33,676 nucleotides of DNA, taken from Chloroflexota bacterium. Its GTDB lineage: Bacteria > Chloroflexota > Limnocylindria > Limnocylindrales > CSP1-4. Both the position numbers and the translations under genes were made by a program. Shown here piece after piece: positions 24,786 through 32,114 of the stretch (positions within the stretch are counted from its first letter, which is position 1; each line of letters opens with the position of its first letter). The stretch spans positions 1-33,676 of the forward strand of contig JAKOQS010000019.1 of assembly GCA_029778235.1 (NCBI GenBank). Reading direction: 5' to 3'. A model generated the notes under the pieces. The model searched no databases, had not been told where the DNA came from, and was given only the letters and a program-made list of their open reading frames with translations.

Positions 24786-24791
24786 ACGATA
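24786..24791 (-). promoter_or_regulatory. candidate -10 box (TATCGT) of ppa, leaderless type
   Basis: A minus-strand TATCGT ends 6 bases before the ppa ATG, which lacks a ribosome site. Confidence 0.4.
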
Positions 24792-24869
24792 CGCCAGCAT
24801 GCCCGTCCTCGGGCGACGACGCCGCGGAGGGGACGACGCAGCGCGCCGGATCGACCGCCGGGACCCCGT

Positions 24870-24907
24870 GGGGCGGCTCAGGTGGCGTCAACGCCCGGAG
24901 GAGCCGA
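24870..24907. repeat. 38-bp dyad repeat, copy 1
   Basis: Identical to 24964-25001. Nested inverted repeats: an outer CGGCTC / GAGCCG 6-bp stem encloses an inner GGCG-TCAA-CGCC hairpin. It resembles an extragenic palindromic element or a structured RNA segment. Confidence 0.85.
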
Positions 24908-24963
24908 TCCTGCGAGTCCGCGGCGGGCCGGTCCAGCCGCGTGCGATGCGAGGCCGTCCGGTC

Positions 24964-25001
24964 GGGGCGGCTCAGGTGGCGTCAACGCCCGGAGGAGCCG
25001 A
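24964..25001. repeat. 38-bp dyad repeat, copy 2
   Basis: Perfect copy of 24870-24907, with the unit starts 94 bases apart and 56 unrelated bases between. It lies 84 bases downstream of the DnaB-like stop on the minus strand and could act as its terminator. Confidence 0.85.
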
Positions 25002-25084
25002 GGACCGGAGCGAGCGCACCCGAGCGTGCGTGAGCGAGAACCCGGAGGCGACGACACAGCGATGACGCCGCATCAGCCGCCCCT

Positions 25085-26164
25085 TCAGTCGTTGTAGAGG
25101 CGCTCCTCGATCAGCTTCTCCTGCACGGCGCGTCCGTTCGGATCGAAGCAGCTGAACTCGAAGTGCTTCTCGAACTCGAGGTCCACGTTGTCCTGGCCGC
25201 CGCGGTTCTTCTCGACCGAGACGACCACCCAGTCGCGGAAGCGCTGCGCCTGGTACGGGTTGAACTCGATGTTGACCTTCGCGACGATGTTGTACTTCTC
25301 GTTGAGGATCAGGATGATGTCGGCCTCGTAGTTGATGGCCGACGAGCCGCGCAGGTGGAAGTTGCGAAGCCGCTGCGCCTTGAGGCCCTCCTTGTCGGCG
25401 GCCACGATCGCGATGACCGGGACCTCCTCCGAGAGCGCGATGTCCTTGAGACCGTTGACGGAGAACGTCACCTTCTCGGCCTCGGACGAGGGCTCCGGGA
25501 TCTGCGGCACCTTCTGCAGGTAGTCCACGACGAGCACCAGCTGGCGGTCGTCGGAGATCTCGTTGTGGCTGCGGACCAGCTTCCGGAGGTTGTCGATCGT
25601 GCTCGCGGTCTGGGAGCCGCGCATGAGGAACAGGTTCTGCCCGTAGCGGCCGATCCGCTCCAGGCTGGGGCGCAGGCGCGGGTTGTCCGACAGCTCGGGC
25701 CCGCCGCTGCCCTCGGACATCCACGACCCCAGGATCTCCGCGCGGACATCCTGGATCCGGATGGCACCGGTCTTCTGCGGCAGGTGGGCGAGGGCCGACT
25801 CGAGCGCGATGAGCCGGTTGAGCAGGTACTGCTCCTCGTGCTCGAAGCAGACGTAGAGGACGTTCGCCTGCCCCGACATCGCGACGTTGCGCGCCATCTG
25901 CAGCGCCATCGTGGTCTTGCCCGTCCCCTGCGCGCCACCGATGAGCAGCAGCTCCCCGGGGCGCAGGCCGGCGCCGATCGTCTTGTCGAGCGGCGTGAAG
26001 CCCAGCGGGATCGGCTGGTACTCCCCCACCTTGCCGGTGGCGACGCGGTCGTTGAGATCGAGGAGGACCTGCAGAGCGGAGCGAGGCGCCAGCGACCCGG
26101 TGTCGCTCTCGATGCGCCACGCATGACCCGGCCCCCCGGGGTGGATGGACGTCTCGGTCGTCAC
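25085..26164 (-). CDS. stand-alone DnaB C-terminal-like RecA-fold ATPase
   Basis: 359-aa protein made almost entirely of the DnaB helicase C-terminal (RecA-like) domain. Walker A is GGAQGTGKTT (76-85, Lys83), the catalytic Glu is probably Glu108 (CFEHEE), and Walker B is LVLVVDYLQ (209-217, Asp213 or 214). DnaB-like distal segments are LRGSSAINYEADIILILN and VSVEKNRGGQDN. The N-terminal DnaB domain that binds primase is absent: only about 50 non-matching residues precede the ATPase core. It is therefore not the replicative helicase of standard form; a DNA-repair or accessory helicase, or a KaiC-like switch, is possible. The GTG at 26164 has GGGAGG 6 bases upstream. Neighbouring genes give no functional clue. 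Confidence 0.85.
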   Translation of the reverse strand: MTTETSIHPGGPGHAWRIESDTGSLAPRSALQVLLDLNDRVATGKVGEYQPIPLGFTPLDKTIGAGLRPGELLLIGGAQGTGKTTMALQMARNVAMSGQANVLYVCFEHEEQYLLNRLIALESALAHLPQKTGAIRIQDVRAEILGSWMSEGSGGPELSDNPRLRPSLERIGRYGQNLFLMRGSQTASTIDNLRKLVRSHNEISDDRQLVLVVDYLQKVPQIPEPSSEAEKVTFSVNGLKDIALSEEVPVIAIVAADKEGLKAQRLRNFHLRGSSAINYEADIILILNEKYNIVAKVNIEFNPYQAQRFRDWVVVSVEKNRGGQDNVDLEFEKHFEFSCFDPNGRAVQEKLIEERLYND

Positions 26165-26194
26165 GGTCGGCCTCCCGCTGGATGTCGCGCGGCC

Positions 26195-26200
26195 ATGCTA
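26195..26200 (-). promoter_or_regulatory. candidate -10 box (TAGCAT) of the DnaB-like gene
   Basis: A minus-strand TAGCAT lies 30 bases before the GTG at 26164, leaving room for the GGGAGG ribosome site in the leader. Confidence 0.3.
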
Positions 26201-26285
26201 GCACCGGCCTCCCGGCCCACCGCCCACCCGGAGGTCCCGTCCGGCTGGGACCCGGTCGGCCCCCGGCCGATCGCCCGGAGCCACG

Positions 26286-27692
26286 TCAGCCGGCGGTGCG
26301 CAGCCCCTCCGGCCCGAGTGCCGCGAGCTCCTCCCAGTACGCTGCGACCGTGAGGATGCCCGTCTCGGCGTTGGCCAGGACCATCGACTCGTTGGGCGAG
26401 TGGGCGCGGTCGTCGTCGTTGGTGAAGCCGAGCAGCACCACCGGCAGCCCCAGGATGGACTCGAACGAGGCGCAGACCGGGACCGAGCCGCCCTCGCGGA
26501 TGTAGAGCGGCTCGACGCCGAACGTGCGCTCGATGGCGCGCGCGGCGGCCTGTGTCGCGGGGTGCTCGATGGGCGTCAGCGACGGCCGACCGCCGCCCTG
26601 GGGGTCGACCCGGACGGTCACGCCGGGCGGGGCGACCTCCTCGATGTACGCCCGGACCAGGTCGACGATCGTGTCGGGGTCCTGGCTGGCCACCAGCCGG
26701 CACGTGATCTTGGCGTGCGCCGAGGCGGGGATGATGGTCTTCCCACCGGCGCCCTGGAACCCGCCCCAGATGCCGTTGAGGTCGAGTGTCGGCCGCGCGC
26801 CGCGCCGCTCGAGCGTCGTGTAGCCCACCTCGCCGTAGAGCGCCGGGACTCCCGTCGCGATGCGGTAGGCCTCCTCGTCGAACGGGAGCGCGGCAAGGGC
26901 CTCGCGATCGAGGTCGGTCAGGGGCACCACGTCGTCGTAGAAGCCCGGGACGCGGATCCGTCCGTCGGGGCCCTTGAGCGCGGCGACGATCTCGCACAGC
27001 GCATTGAGGGGGTTGTTCACCGCGCCGCCGAAGCCGCCCGAGTGGAGGTCGCGCGGCGCACCGTCCACGTGCACCTCCAGGGCCGCCACCCCGCGCAACC
27101 CGATGGTGATGGCCGGTCGGTTCCCCTCGAAGAAGCCCGTGTCGCTGATGACCGCCAGGTCGGCGGACAGGCGCTCGCGGCTCGCCTCCAGCCACGCGTC
27201 CAGGTGGACGGAGCTCGACTCCTCCTCGCCCTCGAACACGTACTTCACGTTGACGGGGAGCCCGCCGCGTGTCGCGAGGATCGCCTCCAGGGCGCGGACG
27301 TGGAGCTGGACCTGGCCCTTGTCGTCCGCCGACCCGCGGCCCACGACGCGGCCGTCGGCGATGAACGGCTCGAACGGGGCCGTCTCCCACTCGTCGATCG
27401 GGTCCACCGGCTGGACGTCGTAGTGGCCGTAGACGACCACGGTCGGCGCGCCATCCGCGTGCAGCCAGTCGCCGTAGACGACCGGGTGCCCGCCGGTCTC
27501 GCAGACCTCCACGTTCTCGGCGCCGGCGCCGCGCAGCTGGTCCGCGAGCCACTCGGCCGCCCGACGGCAGTCGGCGGCGTGCTCCGGCATCCCGGAGATG
27601 CTCGGGATCCGGAGGAAGTCCAGGTAGGCGGACAGGCGCCGCTCGCGATGCTCGTCGAGGTAGGCCTGCAGGGACGCGGTCTCCGCGCTCAT
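26286..27692 (-). CDS. M20-family dipeptidase / metallopeptidase
   Basis: 468-aa M20 (PepV/CNDP-like) zinc peptidase, probably cytoplasmic since there is no signal peptide. Metal-binding and catalytic residues are His90 and Asp92 (GHYDVQPV), bridging Asp123 (GSADDKG), catalytic and ligand Glu156-Glu157 (EGEEE), Asp184 (ISDTG), and a C-terminal His in DDDRAHSPNES. The dimerisation domain follows LRGVAALEVHVDG. The length and the DLHSGGFGG segment fit the dipeptidase group annotated M20/M25/M40; the exact substrate cannot be inferred. The ATG at 27692 (MSAET) has GGAGG 5 bases upstream; an ATG at 27704 is the alternative. Confidence 0.92.
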   Translation of the reverse strand: MSAETASLQAYLDEHRERRLSAYLDFLRIPSISGMPEHAADCRRAAEWLADQLRGAGAENVEVCETGGHPVVYGDWLHADGAPTVVVYGHYDVQPVDPIDEWETAPFEPFIADGRVVGRGSADDKGQVQLHVRALEAILATRGGLPVNVKYVFEGEEESSSVHLDAWLEASRERLSADLAVISDTGFFEGNRPAITIGLRGVAALEVHVDGAPRDLHSGGFGGAVNNPLNALCEIVAALKGPDGRIRVPGFYDDVVPLTDLDREALAALPFDEEAYRIATGVPALYGEVGYTTLERRGARPTLDLNGIWGGFQGAGGKTIIPASAHAKITCRLVASQDPDTIVDLVRAYIEEVAPPGVTVRVDPQGGGRPSLTPIEHPATQAAARAIERTFGVEPLYIREGGSVPVCASFESILGLPVVLLGFTNDDDRAHSPNESMVLANAETGILTVAAYWEELAALGPEGLRTAG

Positions 27693-27742
27693 CGGATCCT
27701 CCATCGGGTCGCGGCGCCGGTGTCGCGTCGCTCGACGGGCCG

Positions 27743-27748
27743 ATTCTA
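27743..27748 (-). promoter_or_regulatory. candidate -10 box (TAGAAT) of the M20 peptidase gene
   Basis: A minus-strand TAGAAT lies about 50 bases before the ATG at 27692, between the gene and the ftsH hairpin. No -35 is recognisable. Confidence 0.4.
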
Positions 27749-27796
27749 GGGAGCGCGCGGCGTGCGCGGGTGCGGTGGTCGCGGGGGTCGAAGCGA

Positions 27797-27827
27797 CGAC
27801 CCCCCGGCGGTCGTCGCCGGGGGGTCG
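27797..27827 (-). terminator. hairpin terminator downstream of ftsH
   Basis: A perfect 13-bp inverted repeat, CGACCCCCCGGCG (27797-27809) and CGCCGGGGGGTCG (27815-27827), with loop GTCGT, begins 27 bases past the ftsH stop. No T run is present. It separates ftsH from the peptidase gene. Confidence 0.65.
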
Positions 27828-27853
27828 ATCCGTCTCAGAGTGGCGCCGACGCG

Positions 27854-29800
27854 CTACGCCGGGCTTGGGCTGGGGTTCGTGGTGGGGCTCCCGGCTGCGG
27901 CGGGCGGCGCCGCGGGCGGCTCGGGCGTCCCCATCAGGCGCGGGACGCCGCCGTGGAGGTCCTCCTTCGGCGGCAGGTCGCTGAACAGCTTCTCGAACTC
28001 GTCGGCGTCCACCGTCTCCTCGGCGACCAGCTTCTCGGCGAGCGCGACGAGGCGGTCCTTGTGCGAGACCAGGACCTCCTGCGCGCGGCCGTACGCCGTG
28101 TCGACGATCCGCCGGACCTCCTCGTCGATCTGCTTGGCGACCTCGTCGGAGTAGTTGCGCTGCTCCCCGATCTCGCGGCCGAGGAACACGAGCTCGTCGC
28201 GCTTGCCGAACGAGAGCGGGCCGAGCTTGTCGCTCATGCCGAACTCGGTGACCATCCGGCGCGCGAGGTCGGTGGCCTTCTCGATGTCGTTGGCCGCCCC
28301 GGTCGTGGTGTCGCCGAAGATCAACCGCTCGGCGACGTTGCCGCCGAGCAGCCCGGCGATCTTGTCCTCGAACTCGGTCTTGCTCTGGAGGTAGCGGTCC
28401 TCCGTGGGGAGCGCCATCGTGTAGCCGAGGGCCATGCCGCGGCTGATGATCGTCACCTTGGCGACCGGGTCGCACTTGGGCAGGATCCGCTGGACCACCG
28501 CGTGCCCGCCCTCGTGGTAGGCGATGACGAGCTTCTCGGCGTCGCTGATGACGCGGCTCTTGCGCTCGGGGCCGGCGATGATCCGCTCCAGGGCCTCCTG
28601 GAACTCGGGCATCGCGATCATCTTCTTGTTGCGCCGCGCCGCGAGGATCGCCGCCTCATTGACGAGGTTGGCGAGGTCCGCACCGGAGAACCCGGGCGAC
28701 TGCCGCGCGATCTCGGCGACGTCGATCCCCCGGTCGAGCGGCTTGCCCTTGGTATGGACCTTGAGGATCTCCGTGCGGCCCTTCATGTCGGGGCGGTCGA
28801 GGATGACCTGGCGGTCGAAGCGTCCGGGCCGCAGGAGGGCCGGGTCGAGCACGTCCGGGCGGTTGGTGGCGGCGACCACGATCACGTTGGTGTTCGTGTC
28901 GAAGCCGTCCATCTCCACGAGGATCTGGTTGAGCGTCTGCTCGCGCTCGTCGTGCGACCCGCCGAGGCCGGCGCCGCGCTGGCGTCCGACCGCGTCGATC
29001 TCGTCCACGAACACGATGCACGGGCTGTTGCGCTTGGCCTGGTCGAACAGGTCGCGCACCCGGCTCGCGCCGACGCCCACGAACATCTCGACGAACTCGG
29101 AGCCGGAGATGCTGAAGAACGGCACCCCCGCCTCGCCGGCCACCGCGCGGGCCATCAGCGTCTTGCCGGTGCCGGGCGGCCCCACGAGCAGGACGCCGCG
29201 CGGGATCCGCGCCCCGAGCGTGTTGAACTTCTCGGGGTACTTGAGGAACTCCACGACCTCCTGGAGCTCGGTCTTGGCCTCGTCCACGCCCGCGACGTCG
29301 TTGAACGTCACGACCTGCTTGTTGCCCAGGAACATCCGGGCGCGGCTCTTACCGAAGCTCATCGCCTGGTTGTTGGTGCCCTGGGCCTGCCGCATCATGA
29401 AGAAGATGAAGCCGCCGATGAGGAGCACCGGCAGCAGCGCGCTGATCAGCAGCCCGAGCCACTGGCCCGTCTGCGGCTCCTGCTCCGCTCGGTAGTCGAT
29501 CTTCCCGATGTCCTGGCCGCCCGCGACGGCCGCCTTGGTCATGTCGCCGAGGACGTCGGTGAAGGCGCTCGCCACCTGCGTCGTGTACGTCTGGGGGGGC
29601 GTGTCCGTGGTGGTCACCTGGAGCGTCGTCCCTGTCTGGACGACCTTGGCGACCTGCCCCTGCGACACCTGCGTCAGGAAGAACGAGTAGCTCTTGCTGG
29701 TGTCGGCGGGCGACTGGAGCAGCCACGTGTACAGGAGCGCCACCGTGCCGACCACGAGGATCAGCATGACGATGCCGTTCCGGAAGACCTTCGGGTTCAA
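27854..29800 (-). CDS. ftsH: ATP-dependent zinc metalloprotease FtsH
   Basis: 648-aa membrane-bound AAA+ protease that removes misassembled membrane proteins and short-lived regulators. Layout: transmembrane helix 9-28, extracytoplasmic domain 30-113, helix 115-136, Walker A GPPGTGKT (207-214), Walker [10 protein letters not shown] (261-269), second region of homology [20 protein letters not shown] (311-330), zinc motif HEGGH (429-433) with third ligand Asp505. A Pro/Ala/Ser tail covers 626-648. The start is TTG at 29800, preceded by GGAGG at 5-base spacing; the frame continues to 29929, but those 43 codons lie across the promoter region and lack family similarity. Single gene with its own promoter and hairpin. 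Confidence 0.96.
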   Translation of the reverse strand: MNPKVFRNGIVMLILVVGTVALLYTWLLQSPADTSKSYSFFLTQVSQGQVAKVVQTGTTLQVTTTDTPPQTYTTQVASAFTDVLGDMTKAAVAGGQDIGKIDYRAEQEPQTGQWLGLLISALLPVLLIGGFIFFMMRQAQGTNNQAMSFGKSRARMFLGNKQVVTFNDVAGVDEAKTELQEVVEFLKYPEKFNTLGARIPRGVLLVGPPGTGKTLMARAVAGEAGVPFFSISGSEFVEMFVGVGASRVRDLFDQAKRNSPCIVFVDEIDAVGRQRGAGLGGSHDEREQTLNQILVEMDGFDTNTNVIVVAATNRPDVLDPALLRPGRFDRQVILDRPDMKGRTEILKVHTKGKPLDRGIDVAEIARQSPGFSGADLANLVNEAAILAARRNKKMIAMPEFQEALERIIAGPERKSRVISDAEKLVIAYHEGGHAVVQRILPKCDPVAKVTIISRGMALGYTMALPTEDRYLQSKTEFEDKIAGLLGGNVAERLIFGDTTTGAANDIEKATDLARRMVTEFGMSDKLGPLSFGKRDELVFLGREIGEQRNYSDEVAKQIDEEVRRIVDTAYGRAQEVLVSHKDRLVALAEKLVAEETVDADEFEKLFSDLPPKEDLHGGVPRLMGTPEPPAAPPAAAGSPTTNPSPSPA

Positions 29801-29850
29801 CAGAGCCTCCGCGTGAGCGGTCCGGCGCGGGGACGCCGTACGGTCGGACG

Positions 29851-29856
29851 AGTATA
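29851..29856 (-). promoter_or_regulatory. candidate -10 box (TATACT) of ftsH
   Basis: A minus-strand TATACT, close to the TATAAT consensus, lies 50 bases before the TTG start. It is in the 227-bp spacer divergent from the beta-lactamase-fold gene; no clear box for that gene was found. Confidence 0.45.
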
Positions 29857-30027
29857 GCGTCGGGAGGCCGGACGGCCCGCGGACGGGCTCAGCGGACGAC
29901 GCCCCGGTGCAGGGTCGGCGACGAGCCACCCGGGGATCGACCGCCGTGCACCGTCAATACGGACTGCGAGCCGCTCCGGATGTGGCTCGGACACACCGTC
30001 TTGACGCCCCGGCGATGATGCCGGTGC

Positions 30028-31350
30028 ATGATCCGTTCCGGACTCGCGAGGCTCGCCAGGGCGTCGACCGGCGAAGCTGCGCTGCGAACGGCAGGCGCGC
30101 TCGCCATCGGCCTTTCCCTCGTCGCCTGCGGCCAGGGGTCGCCACCTGCGCCGCCGGGCGCCGCATCCGCGGATGGCTCGGCCGCTGCGATCACACCAGC
30201 GCCCGCCACGCCCGCGCCGGCGTCCTCCGCCTCGATGGAGCCGACTCCCGCGCCCACCATGGCCGCGCGGCTCGGTGCGTTCCCGCCCCTGCCGACCGGT
30301 GCGGTGCCGAACGCCCTCGGCGCGACCCTGCAGTCGACCCTCGAGGCCGCACGCACGGCGCTGCACGCGCCCGGGATCGCGGCCGCGGTCATCGCCGCCG
30401 ACCATGGGTCGTGGGCCGGCGCCGCCGGGACCGCCGACGGCGCGACGCCCCTGGATGCTGCGGCGGCCTTCGGGATCGGGAGCGTCACGAAGACGGTGGT
30501 CGCGGCCGAGGTGCTCCGTCTGGCAGCGTCCGGAGCCATCGACCTCGATCGGCCGATCGCCACGTACCTCGGCACGGACATCCCGACGAACGGCGCGACC
30601 GTCCGACAGGTCCTGGGCATGCGCAGCGGGATCGGCGAGGCCACCGCCGACGGGCACACGTTCTGTGACGCCGACCTCGCGGCATCGGTCTCCATGGTGC
30701 AGCTGCGGGAGGCGCTGTCGCCCGATCCGCTCTTCCCGCCCGGGACCCGGTTCCGCTACACGAACGCCAACTACGTGCTGGCAGGCCTGCTCATCGAGGC
30801 GGTCACGGGCGGGTCCGTGTCGCATGCCCTGCGGTCCGGGGTGTTGGCAGCGCCCGGGCTCGAGCGTCTCGTCTACCAGGACGCGGAACGGCCGACCGGA
30901 CCGCTCGCCGCGCCCTTCGTCGTGCTGCCCGGGGTGTCGCCCGTGCCGGGTCCGAGCGAGCTGCTGCGACTCGGCGACGGGTTTCTGCCCGCCCGGTGCC
31001 TGGCGGCAGCCGCCGGCCCGGCAGGCGGCATGGCCGCGGACCCCATGACGCTTGCCAGGTGGGGATACCTGCTCTACGGCGGGTCGCTCCTCGACCAGGC
31101 GTCGCTTGACCGCATGGTGGAGATGCAGGACGGCTACGGGCTGGCCGCGCACGACCACTCGTCCGTATTCGGGGTCCCGGCGCTCGGCCACGAGGGCACC
31201 GTGCCCGGGTACGTGACGGCCCTCCTGGCGTTCCCCGACCAGGCACTCGTCGTCGCGGTCCTGGTGAACACGAACGACGTCGACGAGAACGCCCTCATCG
31301 GGATCGCCGGACGCCTCCGGAACGCCGTGGTGGGGTGGCCCGGCGGCTGA
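30028..31350 (+). CDS. beta-lactamase/DD-peptidase-fold lipoprotein
   Basis: 440-aa exported serine hydrolase of the class C beta-lactamase/D-Ala-D-Ala carboxypeptidase superfamily. A signal peptide ends in the lipobox LVAC (Cys34), followed by an Ala/Pro/Ser-rich linker (about 35-95) that tethers the enzyme to the outer face of the membrane. The catalytic motifs are Ser152-Val-Thr-Lys155, Tyr244-Thr-Asn246 and His388-Glu-Gly390 (in place of KTG). Substrate is uncertain: members include carboxypeptidases, esterases and true beta-lactamases, so no resistance role should be assumed. The ATG at 30028 has no clear ribosome site. The small membrane-protein gene follows by 34 bases. Confidence 0.9.
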   Translation: MIRSGLARLARASTGEAALRTAGALAIGLSLVACGQGSPPAPPGAASADGSAAAITPAPATPAPASSASMEPTPAPTMAARLGAFPPLPTGAVPNALGATLQSTLEAARTALHAPGIAAAVIAADHGSWAGAAGTADGATPLDAAAAFGIGSVTKTVVAAEVLRLAASGAIDLDRPIATYLGTDIPTNGATVRQVLGMRSGIGEATADGHTFCDADLAASVSMVQLREALSPDPLFPPGTRFRYTNANYVLAGLLIEAVTGGSVSHALRSGVLAAPGLERLVYQDAERPTGPLAAPFVVLPGVSPVPGPSELLRLGDGFLPARCLAAAAGPAGGMAADPMTLARWGYLLYGGSLLDQASLDRMVEMQDGYGLAAHDHSSVFGVPALGHEGTVPGYVTALLAFPDQALVVAVLVNTNDVDENALIGIAGRLRNAVVGWPGG

Positions 31351-31384
31351 GGGAGGCCGCACGACCGGCGGGAGGGAGGACGAG

Positions 31385-31624
31385 ATGCGGAGATGGCGGG
31401 TGGCGACCTGGGCGCTGGTCGTCTGGAACCTGCTGATGATCGGGTGGACGGCCACCTACCTGCGCGGCATCGGCGACTGCAGCGTCGAGAGCGGCTGGCA
31501 GCTGTCCGTGTGCGAGGCCGGGAGGGCGATCGGCACGGGCATCGGCGCCCCGTTCATCGCGATCGTGTGGATCGTCGGGCTCGCGATCCTCGGCCTCATC
31601 TGGTGGAGGGGACGCCAACCGTAG
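31385..31624 (+). CDS. small two-helix membrane protein
   Basis: 79-aa protein with two predicted helices (about 6-26 and 52-74), a short loop holding two cysteines (32 and 43), and a basic C terminus (WWRGRQP). The Trp-rich first helix and the CEAGRAIGTGIGAPFIAIVWIVG segment resemble small uncharacterised membrane proteins common in actinobacteria. The ATG at 31385 has GGAGG 6 to 8 bases upstream and follows the lipoprotein gene by 34 bases, so the two are probably co-transcribed. Function unknown. Confidence 0.8.
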   Translation: MRRWRVATWALVVWNLLMIGWTATYLRGIGDCSVESGWQLSVCEAGRAIGTGIGAPFIAIVWIVGLAILGLIWWRGRQP

Positions 31625-31716
31625 GCCGGCCTGAGGCCCACGGCGGCCGGAGGGCCGGACACCGCGGCTGTGTCGGACATCGGGAACCCGGGACTCCACG
31701 GCCCCTGTGACGCGAC

Positions 31717-31745
31717 GACCCCCGGGTCAGGGCGGCCCGGGAGTC
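31717..31745. terminator. hairpin between the small membrane protein gene and tRNA-Met
   Basis: A 10-bp stem with one mismatch (31717-31726 with 31736-31745, GACCCCCGGG / CCCGGGAGTC) and a 9-base loop, between convergent transcripts. It could end both the plus-strand pair and the minus-strand tRNA. Confidence 0.45.
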
Positions 31746-31766
31746 GGTCTTCGCTGTCCGAGGGGT

Positions 31767-31841
31767 TGGTAGCGGAGGGCGGATTTGAACCACCGACCAA
31801 GGGCTTATGAGTCCCCTGCTCTACCACTGAGCTACTCCGCC
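31767..31841 (-). tRNA. tRNA-Met (CAU anticodon)
   Basis: 75 bases including an encoded CCA. The acceptor stem is GGCGGAG with CTCCGCT (G1-U72 wobble), the D arm GCTC/GAGC, the anticodon loop CTCATAA (CAT at 31807-31809 on the complement), and the T loop TTCAAAT. The body resembles elongator tRNA-Met. The initiator is unlikely because the three G-C pairs below the anticodon loop are absent; tRNA-Ile2 (lysidine) has the same anticodon and is the remaining alternative. Confidence 0.93.
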
Positions 31842-31872
31842 ACGCGACGCTCGCGCCCTGCGCGGCGACGGC

Positions 31873-31878
31873 ATTCTA
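31873..31878 (-). promoter_or_regulatory. candidate -10 box (TAGAAT) of tRNA-Met
   Basis: A minus-strand TAGAAT lies 31 bases before the tRNA 5' end, a normal distance for a short 5' leader. Confidence 0.4.
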
Positions 31879-32002
31879 CCGCGCGTCCGCGAGGGACGGG
31901 GAGAGGCGCACCGCGACCGGCACAGCGGGCGCACCTGCCGCTCGCCGGGTGCGCGAGCCCCGTCGCGGGCTGACACGCCCCGCCGCGGCCACCGCCCCGC
32001 GC

Positions 32003-32008
32003 TACCAT
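32003..32008 (+). promoter_or_regulatory. candidate -10 box (TACCAT) of the UbiB-like gene
   Basis: TACCATCCG lies 106 bases before the ATG at 32115, implying a leader of about 100 bases. I could not match that leader to a known riboswitch. Confidence 0.3.
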
Positions 32009-32114
32009 CCGCTTCGGGTGATGACACCCACGGGGGACCGCCACAGCCTGTCAGCGGGCAGGGTCGAGATCCCCGCCGAAGGCAGCAGCGCCCAGCCGCC
32101 ACGAGAGGGACGTG

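Larger units (their letters stand above)
24780..25084. other. gene-free stretch carrying a repeated dyad element
   Basis: 305 bases between ppa and the DnaB-like gene, both minus-strand. Apart from the ppa -10 candidate and two copies of a 38-bp dyad repeat, I see no convincing gene. The open frames across it lack ribosome sites and family similarity. Confidence 0.7.

Noticed and set aside
24870-25001. Two 38-bp repeats considered as a minimal CRISPR array
   Set aside because: Only two copies, a 56-base interval, no further repeats, no cas genes, and a nested dyad more like an extragenic palindrome.
30028-31350. Beta-lactamase-fold gene considered as an antibiotic-resistance determinant
   Set aside because: The motifs (SVTK, YTN, HEG) are shared by carboxypeptidases and esterases; nothing in the context indicates resistance.
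32009-32114. About 100-base leader of the UbiB-like gene considered as a riboswitch
   Set aside because: No recognisable conserved core of a known class; only ordinary GC-rich local pairing.
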